Shown in pieces: positions 51,262-60,473 of a stretch of 64,000 nt of DNA; position 1 is the first letter of the stretch; each line of letters starts with the position of its first letter. Origin of the DNA: JAGAJR01 sp048463395 (GTDB lineage Bacteria; Pseudomonadota; Alphaproteobacteria; RF32; CAG-239); NCBI GenBank assembly GCA_048463395.1, contig DBFWPL010000004.1, positions 1-64,000 on the forward strand, in the 5' to 3' direction. The notes beneath the pieces were generated by a model. The model searched no databases. It saw nothing but the letters and a program-made list of their open reading frames with translations, and was not told the DNA's origin. A program made the position numbers and the translations under genes.

Positions 51262-52455
51262 GTGTTTTCAAGCAAATTAACCAAAAGTTTTCTGCTCGCT
51301 TTGACAACCGCTGCCCTGCTGAGCTCGTGCAGTTTTGTTCAAAAACACACCAGTAAAGAAACATACAACGCCCTGACTTTTAACGATGAGGGCAAAAAAG
51401 AAGCCGATTTGGCAACGGTTGCCTATTCACAGGGGGATTTTGCCTTAGCGGAAAAGCACTTTATCAATGCTCTTAACGAAAACCCTCACAATGCACAGGC
51501 CTTAATGGTCGGAGCTCTGACTTATGAACAAATCGGCCGCCCGAACCGTGCCCGTGCTTTTTATGAAGATATCATCCTTTACGCCGGCGACCAAACTTCC
51601 GTCTTAGGCAGCAAAAATATGTTGCCGGAAAAAATGACTGACATCGCCCAAAAACGCCTGCGTCTGATAAATGTCAACCAAAGCAAATTGGTAGTCGAAG
51701 ACCGTAACGGCGTTAAGACCTTCAACATCAGTGAAGAGACCGCCGCCCAACAGGGAAAATCCGCTATGGAGGAAGCCCTGTTCATCCGCGAGCAAAAACG
51801 TGCCGCCAATAACAAAGCCGTTTCCGAAGCCGATGTTAAAGCCGTGGAAGTTTTGTTTAGCGATGAAGAGAAAAACACCATTTCCCGCTTTCTGATTCTC
51901 AAAGAACTGGCCGAAAGCGACATGATTACCAAAGACGAATTCTTAAATGCCAGAATGTCCAATATCGGCGGACTTTTACCGCTGACAAACACCCCGCCGG
52001 CTTCCGGAGTTATCCAGCCGGTACCGGCACCGGACGTTATTCTGGAACGTATTAAAGCCTTGAAAGAAGCTGTTGAAGCCCGTGCCATCACCCCGAGAGA
52101 ATTTTCTGCCGAAAGAGATTTGATTATTGAGGCTGTTCTACCGCCGTCTCCTCGCCAGAGATTAAAACCGAAAGCTCCGGCAAAAGATATTCTTTCTGCC
52201 GCAAAAGACATCCGCAAGCTGGAAGTTATCTATGACTTAAATCTGATTACTTCGGACGAAAAAGCCAAAGAACAAAAAGCCATTGAAAAACACCTCGGTA
52301 TCAACAAAACACCTGCCGTGCCAAAACAACAAACAAAACCCAAGGAAATTGTTGAAACCCAAACCGAAGTAAAACAAACCGTAAAAGAAGAAATTATTCC
52401 GGCACAAACAACAACGCCGCAACCGCTTCTTCCGGATGTTTCCAATCCATTCTAA
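51262..52455 (+). CDS. TPR-containing lipoprotein
   Basis: A 397-aa lipoprotein. The start is GTG at 51262 with GAGGAG 7 bp upstream; the 23-codon-longer frame lacks a ribosome site. The signal peptide SSKLTKSFLLALTTAALLSS ends in the lipobox LSSC. Mature residues 40-115 form TPR-like helices (YSQGDFALAEKHFINALNEN, ALMVGALTYEQIGRPNRARA), the remainder is a low-complexity helical and Pro/Gln-rich region. Likely an envelope scaffold; no close function known. It is followed by a terminator. Confidence 0.8.
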   Translation: MFSSKLTKSFLLALTTAALLSSCSFVQKHTSKETYNALTFNDEGKKEADLATVAYSQGDFALAEKHFINALNENPHNAQALMVGALTYEQIGRPNRARAFYEDIILYAGDQTSVLGSKNMLPEKMTDIAQKRLRLINVNQSKLVVEDRNGVKTFNISEETAAQQGKSAMEEALFIREQKRAANNKAVSEADVKAVEVLFSDEEKNTISRFLILKELAESDMITKDEFLNARMSNIGGLLPLTNTPPASGVIQPVPAPDVILERIKALKEAVEARAITPREFSAERDLIIEAVLPPSPRQRLKPKAPAKDILSAAKDIRKLEVIYDLNLITSDEKAKEQKAIEKHLGINKTPAVPKQQTKPKEIVETQTEVKQTVKEEIIPAQTTTPQPLLPDVSNPF

Positions 52456-52461
52456 ATTCTT

Positions 52462-52490
52462 GAGGGACGGTTTAATCGTCCCTTTCTTTT
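52462..52490 (+). terminator. Terminator
   Basis: agggacg-gtttaat-cgtcccttt followed by ctttttt, just after the lipoprotein stop. Confidence 0.7.
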
Positions 52491-52577
52491 TGCCCAGTTT
52501 TCTCTTGCCAAACAGACGGATATAGTATAAAAGAAGCTTAATTTTCAACAGATAGATTAAATTGGATAAAGCAATTA

Positions 52578-54164
52578 ATGAACAATACTGTAAATAAGCG
52601 TAAAACCTTTGCGATTATTTCGCACCCGGACGCCGGTAAAACGACACTGACCGAAAAACTTCTGTTATTCGGAGGAGCCATACAACAAGCCGGTGCTGTC
52701 AAAGCCCGCGGCGAAAACCGTCATGCCCGCTCCGACTGGATGAAGGTCGAACAGGAACGCGGTATTTCCGTCGCCTCTTCCGTCATGAATTTTGAATACA
52801 AAGACACAACGTTTAACCTCTTAGATACTCCGGGACACGAAGACTTCTCCGAAGATACTTACCGCGTGTTAACCGCTGTCGATTCGGCTGTCATGGTGCT
52901 TGACTCAGCCAAAGGTATTGAAAGCCAAACCAAAAAGTTATTTGAAGTCTGCCGCCTCCGTAACGTGCCGATTTTAACCTTTATCAACAAACTCGACCGC
53001 GAAGGTCAAGACCCGTTCTGCCTTCTTGACGACATTGAGAAAACGCTTGCTCTTGACGTAACTCCTGCAAGCTGGCCGATTGGTTCCGGAAAAGATTTTC
53101 TCGGCTGTTACGACTTATTGAACGACCAGTTAATTTTGATGAAAAAAACCGGAGACAAATCTCAAATCAATTCCACCATTGAAACCTGCCAAGGCTTAGA
53201 GGATGAAAAACTTGACCGTTTGCTTCCGGCTCATGCCGTTGCCAAGCTCCGCGAAGACGTAACCATGGTTCGCGAACTCTGCCCGGCATTTGATTTGGAC
53301 TTGTATTTGGCGGGAGCTTTGACGCCTGTGTTCTTCGGAAGTGCAATCAACAACTTCGGCGTTAAAGAAGTTCTGGAAGGCCTGCTCAATTTAGCACCGA
53401 CCCCTCGCCCGCAGCCGGCGGCAGAGAGAACGGTTTCGCCTGACGAAAACAAAGTAACCGGATTTATCTTCAAAATTCAAGCCAATATGGATCCGAAACA
53501 CCGCGACCGTATTGCTTTCATGCGAATTTGTTCCGGACACTTTAAACGCGGCATGACCTTGGCTCAAATCCGCACCGGCAAAAACATCAAAGTTCCGACC
53601 CCAGTCATGTTCCTCGCTCAAGAAAGAGAACTGGCCGAAGACGCCTACGCTGGCGACATTATCGGTATCCCGAACCACGGACAACTCCGTATCGGCGATA
53701 CGTTAACCGAAGGCGAAAGACTTCACTTTACCGGTATTCCGAGCTTTGCTCCGGAACTCTTAAAAAGCGTTCGGGCTTTGGATCCGCTCAAATCAAAGCA
53801 CCTCGGCAGTGCTTTGCAGCAAATTGCCGAAGAAGGCGGAGCAAGCATTTTCAAACCGGTTATCGGTGCCGAATGGATTGTCGGCGTTGTCGGAGCATTG
53901 CAATTTGAAGTCATGGCTGACCGTATCCGTTCCGAGTTTAATCTGCCGGTTGCTTTTGAACCGACACAGTATTATACGGCTCGCTGGGTCAGCTGTGATG
54001 ACAAAGCCGTTCTCAAAAAGTTTATGGATACCAACCAAGCCAATATCGGCGAAGACCACGACGGAGAAACCGTCTTTTTGGCTCGCAACGCTTGGCACTT
54101 GGGAAAAGTACAGGAAGACTTTCCGAAACTGGTATTAAGCAAAACCCGCGAACAGGTTTTCTAA
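52578..54164 (+). CDS. prfC: Peptide chain release factor 3
   Basis: A translational GTPase that ejects RF1/RF2 from the ribosome after termination. G1 AIISHPDAGKTTLTEKLL near residue 15, switch II LLDTPGHEDFSEDTYR, NKLD motif FINKLDREG. Domain II/III segments include GHFKRGMTLAQIRTGKNIKV and VVGALQFEVMADRI. 528 aa, the usual length. The ATG has only a weak GGATAA upstream. Terminator follows. Confidence 0.97.
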   Translation: MNNTVNKRKTFAIISHPDAGKTTLTEKLLLFGGAIQQAGAVKARGENRHARSDWMKVEQERGISVASSVMNFEYKDTTFNLLDTPGHEDFSEDTYRVLTAVDSAVMVLDSAKGIESQTKKLFEVCRLRNVPILTFINKLDREGQDPFCLLDDIEKTLALDVTPASWPIGSGKDFLGCYDLLNDQLILMKKTGDKSQINSTIETCQGLEDEKLDRLLPAHAVAKLREDVTMVRELCPAFDLDLYLAGALTPVFFGSAINNFGVKEVLEGLLNLAPTPRPQPAAERTVSPDENKVTGFIFKIQANMDPKHRDRIAFMRICSGHFKRGMTLAQIRTGKNIKVPTPVMFLAQERELAEDAYAGDIIGIPNHGQLRIGDTLTEGERLHFTGIPSFAPELLKSVRALDPLKSKHLGSALQQIAEEGGASIFKPVIGAEWIVGVVGALQFEVMADRIRSEFNLPVAFEPTQYYTARWVSCDDKAVLKKFMDTNQANIGEDHDGETVFLARNAWHLGKVQEDFPKLVLSKTREQVF

Positions 54165-54168
54165 AATA

Positions 54169-54198
54169 AAAAAAGCTCTCTTTTGAGAGCTTTTTTTA
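54169..54198. terminator. Bidirectional terminator
   Basis: aaaaaagctctc-tttt-gagagctttttt between the convergent prfC and comEC genes. Confidence 0.85.
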
Positions 54199-56244
54199 TT
54201 TGTTCCAATAACGCTCGCCCATATCTTCTCGAACCGTTTTGACTTGCACACCGTCTTCATTAAGATATAAAACAGCCCCGGAACTTTCCGAAATATCCAA
54301 TGCCGCTCCCTCAATTTCCAATCCTCCGGATTTAATAATTTTGATTTTATCTTTATATATGCAGCTCTCTTCATCACAAACCATATCTATCAGACTCTTA
54401 TCCGTTTCCGTACCGTCATAAACAGCTTTTATTCGATCTTTTTCTTCCGATGTCGGTTTATCGTTAGCCGTTTTCTCCAACCACACATTTTTAATAAAGT
54501 TATTCCCTCGGGAAGGCAGAATACTTATTTCTCCGGCTTTATTTTTAACGGCGAAAACCTCTGCATTTGCATCAACCATCACATCCGGCACCCGAACGGT
54601 AAAGACGCTCAAAGAGCCGATAATAACAAACGGGATCCCCCAGCAACGCCATTTTCGCTCCCAAAGACACAGCCATAACCCACCAAGCGTAATCAGCAGC
54701 AATCCCCAAAACGGCATTGAAACGACCTGATATCCGGCATGAGGCAAAGATGCCGTATAGCTTGTAATCTCATTAACATAACCAATTCCCCACCCTACAA
54801 TTTTCAGCGGAAGATATTCCAACCCCAACGGCATTAGAATTAATGCCAGCAAAACAAACGGCATAATCACAAATCCGATAACCGGACCGGACAAAGAGTT
54901 AGCCAAAGTCGTATAAATCGCAATCCGGTTAAAATGATAAACGGCAAAAGGCAGCGTCGCCAAACTTGCCACCAAATCGGAAATAATCAACCCTAAAATA
55001 TAGACGACCAAAACCCGAAAAATCCGAACCGGCAAAAACAAATTTTTGTGTCCTCCCCCATTCATAAAACGAGCCAAAGGAGAAGCATATTTTTCATAAA
55101 AAGCAATTAAGACAACAACGGCGGCAAATGACATCTGAAAACTGGCACTGATAAGAGCCTGAGGCGAAAATATCAAAACCGCCAACCCCGCCATGGCAAT
55201 CATTCGCATTGAAATCGCCCGACGGTCAAACAACACGCCCAACAAAACAATAAATGTCATAATAAACGCTCGTTGGGTAGGAATACCCGCACCGGAAATA
55301 AACAAATAAATAAAACTGATAAAAATGGCAAAAATCGCGGCAATTTTCTTAGAATTATACTTTCTGACCAGCGGCGGAATAAAGGAAATAATCAACCGTA
55401 CCAAAAAGAACATTATTCCGGCAATCATACTCATATGCAAACCGGAGATAGACAGGAAATGAGCCAATCCGGAATCCCGATAATTTTGGATGATTTGTTG
55501 ACTGATACCGCTTTTATCCCCGGCAACAATCGCCGAAGCAATACCTGCCTCATCTGCAGGAAGAACGGCATTAATTTTCTGTACAATATTGTCCCTGAGA
55601 TTTTTAACAAACATTTTCAGACGAAGAGATAAAGACGTTTCCGTAACACAATCTATAGGAATAATTCGGCTTGGCACAAACCCCACGGCTCTAATGCCTT
55701 CAAAAAACAACTTTCTGTTCATCTGATAACCGCCTGGCATAACCGGTACCGGCAATGGAGAAATTGAAGCGATTAATTCCACGCAACTTCCCAAAATCAC
55801 TTCATCTTTTTGGGATATTCCGGTCAATTTATATCTTCCGGAAACCGTTTCACCATCATAATTTTCCATATCTTCGAGGATAAAACGCGGATTACCCCGA
55901 TAATTGTAATCCGTATCGGTTATCCGCCCTTTTAGATACAATTTTTCCTCTTCGGAAACAAACTCGTTTTTACTGAGATAAATAGACTTCAGTTGAATAT
56001 CGGCAAAACCCAAAACAATAACCGCGGTTATTGTCAAACCAAACAAAAACTCCGGTTTGTGCCGTCCTAAATAAGCCGAAACAATCATCGTTTCAATAAT
56101 TGCCAGTGTCAGCCATTTAGAAGGCTCGGAAGGCAATAAAAAATACATCCCGATACCCAAACCAAACAACACCGGTATCCAAGCAAACCAACGATCACGC
56201 TCCGCAAAAAAATATTCCTTCAAATGATGCAGAAATATGTTCAA
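54196..56244 (-). CDS. comEC: ComEC/Rec2-family DNA-uptake channel
   Basis: A 682-aa inner-membrane protein for transport of single-stranded DNA in natural transformation. N-terminal helices and an OB-like domain (YLKGRITDTDYNYRG) precede the Competence domain, with GLAHFLSISGLHMSMIAGIM and ISGAGIPTQRAFIM motifs, and further helices. The C-terminal metallo-beta-lactamase part seen in ComEC of Bacillus appears short and degenerate here. The start is TTG with GGGGA upstream. No other competence gene is in the window. Confidence 0.9.
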   Translation of the reverse strand: MNIFLHHLKEYFFAERDRWFAWIPVLFGLGIGMYFLLPSEPSKWLTLAIIETMIVSAYLGRHKPEFLFGLTITAVIVLGFADIQLKSIYLSKNEFVSEEEKLYLKGRITDTDYNYRGNPRFILEDMENYDGETVSGRYKLTGISQKDEVILGSCVELIASISPLPVPVMPGGYQMNRKLFFEGIRAVGFVPSRIIPIDCVTETSLSLRLKMFVKNLRDNIVQKINAVLPADEAGIASAIVAGDKSGISQQIIQNYRDSGLAHFLSISGLHMSMIAGIMFFLVRLIISFIPPLVRKYNSKKIAAIFAIFISFIYLFISGAGIPTQRAFIMTFIVLLGVLFDRRAISMRMIAMAGLAVLIFSPQALISASFQMSFAAVVVLIAFYEKYASPLARFMNGGGHKNLFLPVRIFRVLVVYILGLIISDLVASLATLPFAVYHFNRIAIYTTLANSLSGPVIGFVIMPFVLLALILMPLGLEYLPLKIVGWGIGYVNEITSYTASLPHAGYQVVSMPFWGLLLITLGGLWLCLWERKWRCWGIPFVIIGSLSVFTVRVPDVMVDANAEVFAVKNKAGEISILPSRGNNFIKNVWLEKTANDKPTSEEKDRIKAVYDGTETDKSLIDMVCDEESCIYKDKIKIIKSGGLEIEGAALDISESSGAVLYLNEDGVQVKTVREDMGERYWNK

Positions 56245-56309
56245 AAACTTTCCCCTTAATATTTTCTACAAATAATTTAATCTCATCTGAAAAAGAATGC
56301 AAAAAAAAA

Positions 56310-56341
56310 GTTGCCTGAACAATCATATCAGACAACCTTTT
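56310..56341 (-). terminator. Terminator of the small gene at 56362
   Basis: On the minus strand ggttgtctga-tatgattgt-tcaggcaac with a single bulge, followed by nine Ts. Confidence 0.65.
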
Positions 56342-56361
56342 CACAAGAGAGCAAAATCCGT

Positions 56362-56805
56362 TTACCAATTTTTTGACTTTTGAAAACGCAGCTTTTCCGG
56401 CGAAGTACCCTTGATTTTCAAAATGTTATCCCCTCGTAAAGGAAAAATAGTATAACAATAGCTATCCTCCTCTTCGGGATAACATAATTCGGAAAAATCG
56501 AAACTCTCCCCGTCATATCTACGTTCGGCAGTTTCATTGGAAAAGGCCCTAACGCTCCTATCCATACTAACCTCCCAAAACAGATTCCGGAAATAATAAA
56601 CGATAACCAAATCATATCCTTTGGGAAGACTGTGAATTTCCTTTAACTTCAAATCCTTTGGGTCAATATTTTCACAAGCTGAACACGAAACCTCAAGCAT
56701 ATGCTCTTTTATCAGTGAAACAGCTTCCCCGGTTGTTAAAGGAAGTCTCAAAAAGTTTTTAAGTTTTTTCCAGTTTTGCATAAAATAATATTTTGAGTTC
56801 AACAA
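56362..56805 (-). CDS. Uncharacterised small protein
   Basis: A 147-aa cytosolic-looking protein. Residues 33-55 include two Cys (VSCSACENIDPKD) and a central region (GYDLVIVYYFRNLFWEVSMD) with beta-strand pattern. Not recognised. The upstream context is AT-rich, with no clear ribosome site that I could single out. Its terminator and the space to lpxB suggest a monocistronic gene. Confidence 0.55.
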   Translation of the reverse strand: MLNSKYYFMQNWKKLKNFLRLPLTTGEAVSLIKEHMLEVSCSACENIDPKDLKLKEIHSLPKGYDLVIVYYFRNLFWEVSMDRSVRAFSNETAERRYDGESFDFSELCYPEEEDSYCYTIFPLRGDNILKIKGTSPEKLRFQKSKNW

Positions 56806-56875
56806 AAAAATACAATCTCATAACACTATTACAGTGAATATAGTAATGTAATATTTTTGTCCGGAAGTCAAATAC

Positions 56876-58051
56876 TTATTTTTGTTTTTCTGCCACAATA
56901 CTCAAAATAACATCACAAGCGTTCTCACTCGGAGTTTGAGCGGACATTCCCAGAATCTTGCGAACTTTATCAAAACCATCCATTTGTTTCTCGTACAAAT
57001 CGCCTTTATCCAGCAAATCCAGCATATAGTTTTTAATATTTCCGCTCACACAGCGTTCTTGCAGCAATTCCGGAATAATTTCCCGCCCCAAAAGAATATT
57101 GGACAAATTAACGAACTGAATATGCAAAAAACGACGAGCCAGCATTGCCGAAAAAGGAGAAACCTTATAAGCAATCACATGCGGAATATCGGCTATCGCC
57201 AATTCCAAAGTTACCGTGCCCGAAGCGGCCACAGCCACTTCCGCAGCATTAAAAGCGTTATGTCTGTCCGCCTCTTCTTCCACCACCACAATCGGAAGCT
57301 TGGATTGAGATACCATGCTTTTAACCCTTTGAGCGACCGTTTTAACCGTCGGAATAACAAAACAAAAACGATTATCTTCATTATAAACTTTCTGTGCCGC
57401 TTCCAAAAATACCGGCAACAGTCTGGCAACTTCATTATGCCGAGACCCCGGAAGCACAGCCATAATCCGCTTATCTTCGCCAATTCCGAACTTCTTGCGA
57501 AATTCTTCACCTTTGCCCTTAATAACATTGCTTTCAATAACCGGATGCCCGACAAACGTTGTTTCCAAACCATACGGTGTGAAATACTTTGGTTCTTGCG
57601 GCAAAAGCGTTAACAAATGATCTACATATTTATACATGGTTCTGGCTCGTTTTTTCTTCCAAGCCCAAACTTGAGGAGCCACATAATGCACCTGCGGAAT
57701 ACCCAAATGTTTTTTTCTTAACGCCTTTTGTACCCGGGAGGCAAAACTCCAACTGTCAATCGTAATCACCACATCAGGCCGAACACGAACAATATCATCC
57801 ACGGTTTCGCGAATATGCCGTAACACTTTCGGAATACTCGGAATAACCTCGGCCAATCCCATTATTGCCAAATCAGAAATATCAAACAGCGATTTCATCC
57901 CCTGTTTTTCCATGCTCTCGCCGCCGACACCAAAAAATTCAACATTGTCATCGGTTTTTTTTCGCATGGCTTTCATAAAACGAGAACCCAAAGCATCTCC
58001 GCTTGGCTCTCCGGCCACCAGATATATCTTCAGTTTTTTATTCACATTCAT
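56876..58051 (-). CDS. lpxB: Lipid-A-disaccharide synthase
   Basis: GT19 enzyme that joins UDP-2,3-diacyl-GlcN with lipid X to form the lipid A disaccharide. YLVAGEPSGDALGSRFMKAM is the N-terminal family motif; FVGHPVIE, AVLPGSRHNEV and AVAASGTVTLELAIADIPHV contribute to UDP-sugar binding. 391 aa. It overlaps lpxI by 14 bp, the last gene of the rseP-to-lpxB run. Confidence 0.97.
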   Translation of the reverse strand: MNVNKKLKIYLVAGEPSGDALGSRFMKAMRKKTDDNVEFFGVGGESMEKQGMKSLFDISDLAIMGLAEVIPSIPKVLRHIRETVDDIVRVRPDVVITIDSWSFASRVQKALRKKHLGIPQVHYVAPQVWAWKKKRARTMYKYVDHLLTLLPQEPKYFTPYGLETTFVGHPVIESNVIKGKGEEFRKKFGIGEDKRIMAVLPGSRHNEVARLLPVFLEAAQKVYNEDNRFCFVIPTVKTVAQRVKSMVSQSKLPIVVVEEEADRHNAFNAAEVAVAASGTVTLELAIADIPHVIAYKVSPFSAMLARRFLHIQFVNLSNILLGREIIPELLQERCVSGNIKNYMLDLLDKGDLYEKQMDGFDKVRKILGMSAQTPSENACDVILSIVAEKQK

Positions 58052-58874
58052 CCGGATTCACTCCTATAACGAACAATCCTAATTTATCCGCCTGTCGAAT
58101 AACCTCTTTTTCATCCACAATTAACCCGTTTCCGGCATGAACGGCAATGCCTCTCAAACCGCTTTCTTTGGCTCTCAACAGAGTTTGTACACCGATTGTC
58201 GGCAAATCAATCCGCATATCCTGCTGCGGCTTGCGAAGTTTGACCAAAACCCCGCCGTCTCCTTTGCGGCGATAATCTCCGCAACGGCAAAGCAAACCAT
58301 CCGTTCCCTCAATTCCTTCCACACCAAGAACCAGCCCCTGCTGTACCACAACCGATTGCCCGACATCCAGACGCCCTAACGTCAAAGCAACCTCCACACC
58401 GCGTTTAATATCAGCCTTAGCCTGTTTATCCGGCTTGACTTTCCCGAGCACACCTTCTTTAACCAACAAATCCGGCATAACCTCATGAATCCCTCGAACA
58501 ATAATACCTTCACCCTCGACTTCTTTGACAACGGCACGCAAAATACCGTCATCTCCCAAAGATTTCATCCCAATTTTGGCAAAAAAAGCCGTTGTCCGCA
58601 AATCCGGAACCAAATCGGCAAAAGAGGGGCGCTTAATGGTTCCGATCATAACCACTTCCTGAACGGCCTCTTCCTTAAAACATTTAAAACCTGTTCCCGC
58701 CTGCCCTATTCTTATCCATTGATGAGGAACACCTTCACTGACAATTTTCCTGTCAGCATTTCCTTCGATTCCCAAAACAAAAAATTCTCGTCCCATTTCT
58801 TGACAATGCTTAATCAGCATCCCGGGAAGAGAACCGCCGCCGGCAATAATCCCTAACTTTTTCTGTCTACTCAT
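58038..58874 (-). CDS. lpxI: UDP-2,3-diacylglucosamine pyrophosphatase LpxI
   Basis: Hydrolyses UDP-2,3-diacyl-GlcN to lipid X, replacing LpxH in alphaproteobacteria. The N-terminal domain starts KLGIIAGGGSLPGMLIKHC; the C-terminal DUF1009 core has GTIKRPSFADLVPDL, LGDDGILRAVVKEVEGEG, VQQGLVLGVEG and DLPTIGVQTL. 278 aa. It sits between lpxA and lpxB, separated from lpxA by a palindromic element. Confidence 0.96.
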   Translation of the reverse strand: MSRQKKLGIIAGGGSLPGMLIKHCQEMGREFFVLGIEGNADRKIVSEGVPHQWIRIGQAGTGFKCFKEEAVQEVVMIGTIKRPSFADLVPDLRTTAFFAKIGMKSLGDDGILRAVVKEVEGEGIIVRGIHEVMPDLLVKEGVLGKVKPDKQAKADIKRGVEVALTLGRLDVGQSVVVQQGLVLGVEGIEGTDGLLCRCGDYRRKGDGGVLVKLRKPQQDMRIDLPTIGVQTLLRAKESGLRGIAVHAGNGLIVDEKEVIRQADKLGLFVIGVNPDECE

Positions 58875-58895
58875 AAATACCCCTTTAAACTAAAT

Positions 58896-59016
58896 AAATC
58901 ATTTTAGAGAGATAGACAGAGCGATTTTAACAGCGAAAAAAATTTTAGTGTACAAAGACGCACATGAATTTTTTGAGACTGGAAAAAATCGCTCTAGATA
59001 CTCTATTAAATGATTT
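58896..59016 (-). repeat. Palindromic element 1, between lpxA and lpxI
   Basis: A 121-bp hairpin that begins in the stop codon of lpxA. Outer arms 58896-58930 and 58985-59016 pair along most of their length (for example agagcgatttt/aaaatcgctct). The apical core 58932-58981 matches element 2 at 46 of 50 positions; the outer arms do not match element 2 in sequence. Confidence 0.85.
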
Positions 59017-59812
59017 ATTCTGCGGTCATGATATTGCGACGCCCAGCCAAAGCCTCGTCAATGAACTTGATTTGTTCCATAATCATCTCATTGTCTTTGT
59101 ATTTTTCATGAGCTTTTTCCAAACGGGTAACAAAATTATCTTCCTTGCCTTTGAAAATATACATATAAGCACGAGTAATGGATTTAATCACGGATTCTTC
59201 AAAACCGCTGCGTTTCAGACCGATAACATTTAAGCCGCGTAATTTTCCGCGTTCACCGACAACAATACCGAAAGGAATAACATCGCGGTCGACACCTGAC
59301 AAACCGCCAATCATGGCTTTACGGCCGATACGACAAAACTGGTGAACGGCACAGTTACCACCCAAGATAGCCCCGTCTCCGACACGAACATGACCACCGA
59401 TAACCGCATTGTTGGTCATAATCACATTATTGCCGACGACGCAATCGTGAGCAACGTGAGAGTTAATCATAAACATACAATCATTGCCGACCGTTGTTGT
59501 AAAATGTTCTTTCGGCGTGCCGGCATGCATGGTAACATTTTCACGGATAATATTGTTTTTGCCGATAATCAACTTGGCTTCAGACTTAAATTCATTGCCG
59601 TGATCCTGCGGACCGGCTCCCAATACAGCTCCCGGAAAAACAATTGTTCCTTCTCCGACAGTCGTATCACCCATAACGGTAACTCTGCCCAAAAGCTGAA
59701 CATTCTCGCCGATTTTTGCCCGAGAACTGACCCAGCACAAAGGCCCGATTTTCGCACTTGCGGCAATTTGAGCACCGTCTTCAACGACTGCTGTAGGATG
59801 AATATTAGTCAT
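59015..59812 (-). CDS. lpxA: UDP-N-acetylglucosamine acyltransferase
   Basis: First enzyme of lipid A synthesis, moving a hydroxyacyl chain from ACP to UDP-GlcNAc. Left-handed beta-helix hexapeptide repeats (IGENVQLLGRVTVMG, VIGGHVRVGDGAILGGN), the catalytic His in MHAGTPKEH/INSHVAHDC, and the C-terminal acyl-ruler region GLNVIGLKRSGFEE. 265 aa. The gene ends in palindromic element 1. Confidence 0.97.
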   Translation of the reverse strand: MTNIHPTAVVEDGAQIAASAKIGPLCWVSSRAKIGENVQLLGRVTVMGDTTVGEGTIVFPGAVLGAGPQDHGNEFKSEAKLIIGKNNIIRENVTMHAGTPKEHFTTTVGNDCMFMINSHVAHDCVVGNNVIMTNNAVIGGHVRVGDGAILGGNCAVHQFCRIGRKAMIGGLSGVDRDVIPFGIVVGERGKLRGLNVIGLKRSGFEESVIKSITRAYMYIFKGKEDNFVTRLEKAHEKYKDNEMIMEQIKFIDEALAGRRNIMTAE

Positions 59813-59911
59813 AAAAATTTTCCCTTTCTATAAAGTTGATTTATTGTTAATGATAATAAAATAACCAAATTTAATTGCAATGTAAAAACACAAAAACCTA
59901 CAAGTTATTAC

Positions 59912-59941
59912 AAAAAAGCCCCGTAAAAACGGGGCTTTTTC
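59912..59941 (-). terminator. Hairpin between fabZ and lpxA
   Basis: aaaaagccccgt-aaa-acggggctttttt. It is a strong terminator shape within the otherwise continuous lpx run, so lpxA may need its own promoter or partial read-through. Confidence 0.75.
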
Positions 59942-59958
59942 ATTCTTAAAATAAAGAA

Positions 59959-60408
59959 CTATTCAACAATCATTGCCGTAAATTCAGCTTCGCTGACAAC
60001 CTGTCCGTCAACTCTCGTTTCTCCCCTGAAAACAAATACATTACGACGGGCTTTAATCTTTTCAACGTGCATTTTCAGCTGATCACCCGGCTTCACCGGC
60101 TTACGGAATTTAACGCCGTCAATAGACATAAAGAAAACACCTTTTTTATTTTCTTTATAGTTTTCGGCTCCCGCAATAACCAATGCACCTGCCGTCTGAG
60201 CCATAGCCTCGATTTGCAATACCCCCGGCATGACCGGATTACCGGGGAAATGCCCCTGAAAGAACTCTTCATTCATTGTAACATTTTTCAAGCCGACGCC
60301 TTTTTCGCCCGGAACTTCAACTTCCAATCTGTCCACCAGCAAAAACGGGTATCTGTGAGGAAGCATATCCATAATTTCTTCAACTTGATAAATTTTATTT
60401 TCAGACAT
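59959..60408 (-). CDS. fabZ: 3-hydroxyacyl-ACP dehydratase FabZ
   Basis: Hot-dog-fold dehydratase in fatty-acid elongation. MLPHRYPFLLVDRLEVE at the N-terminus and the catalytic motif GHFPGNPVMPGVLQIEAM with His and Glu. 149 aa. It is between lpxD and lpxA, as in most Gram-negative bacteria, balancing phospholipid and lipid A synthesis. AAGGA supports the start. Confidence 0.97.
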   Translation of the reverse strand: MSENKIYQVEEIMDMLPHRYPFLLVDRLEVEVPGEKGVGLKNVTMNEEFFQGHFPGNPVMPGVLQIEAMAQTAGALVIAGAENYKENKKGVFFMSIDGVKFRKPVKPGDQLKMHVEKIKARRNVFVFRGETRVDGQVVSEAEFTAMIVE

Positions 60409-60473
60409 TAGTTTTTTCCTTTGTAATTAAAATAAACTTTTTTACAAAAAATCCCTTTTTTGTAAAACCTAAA

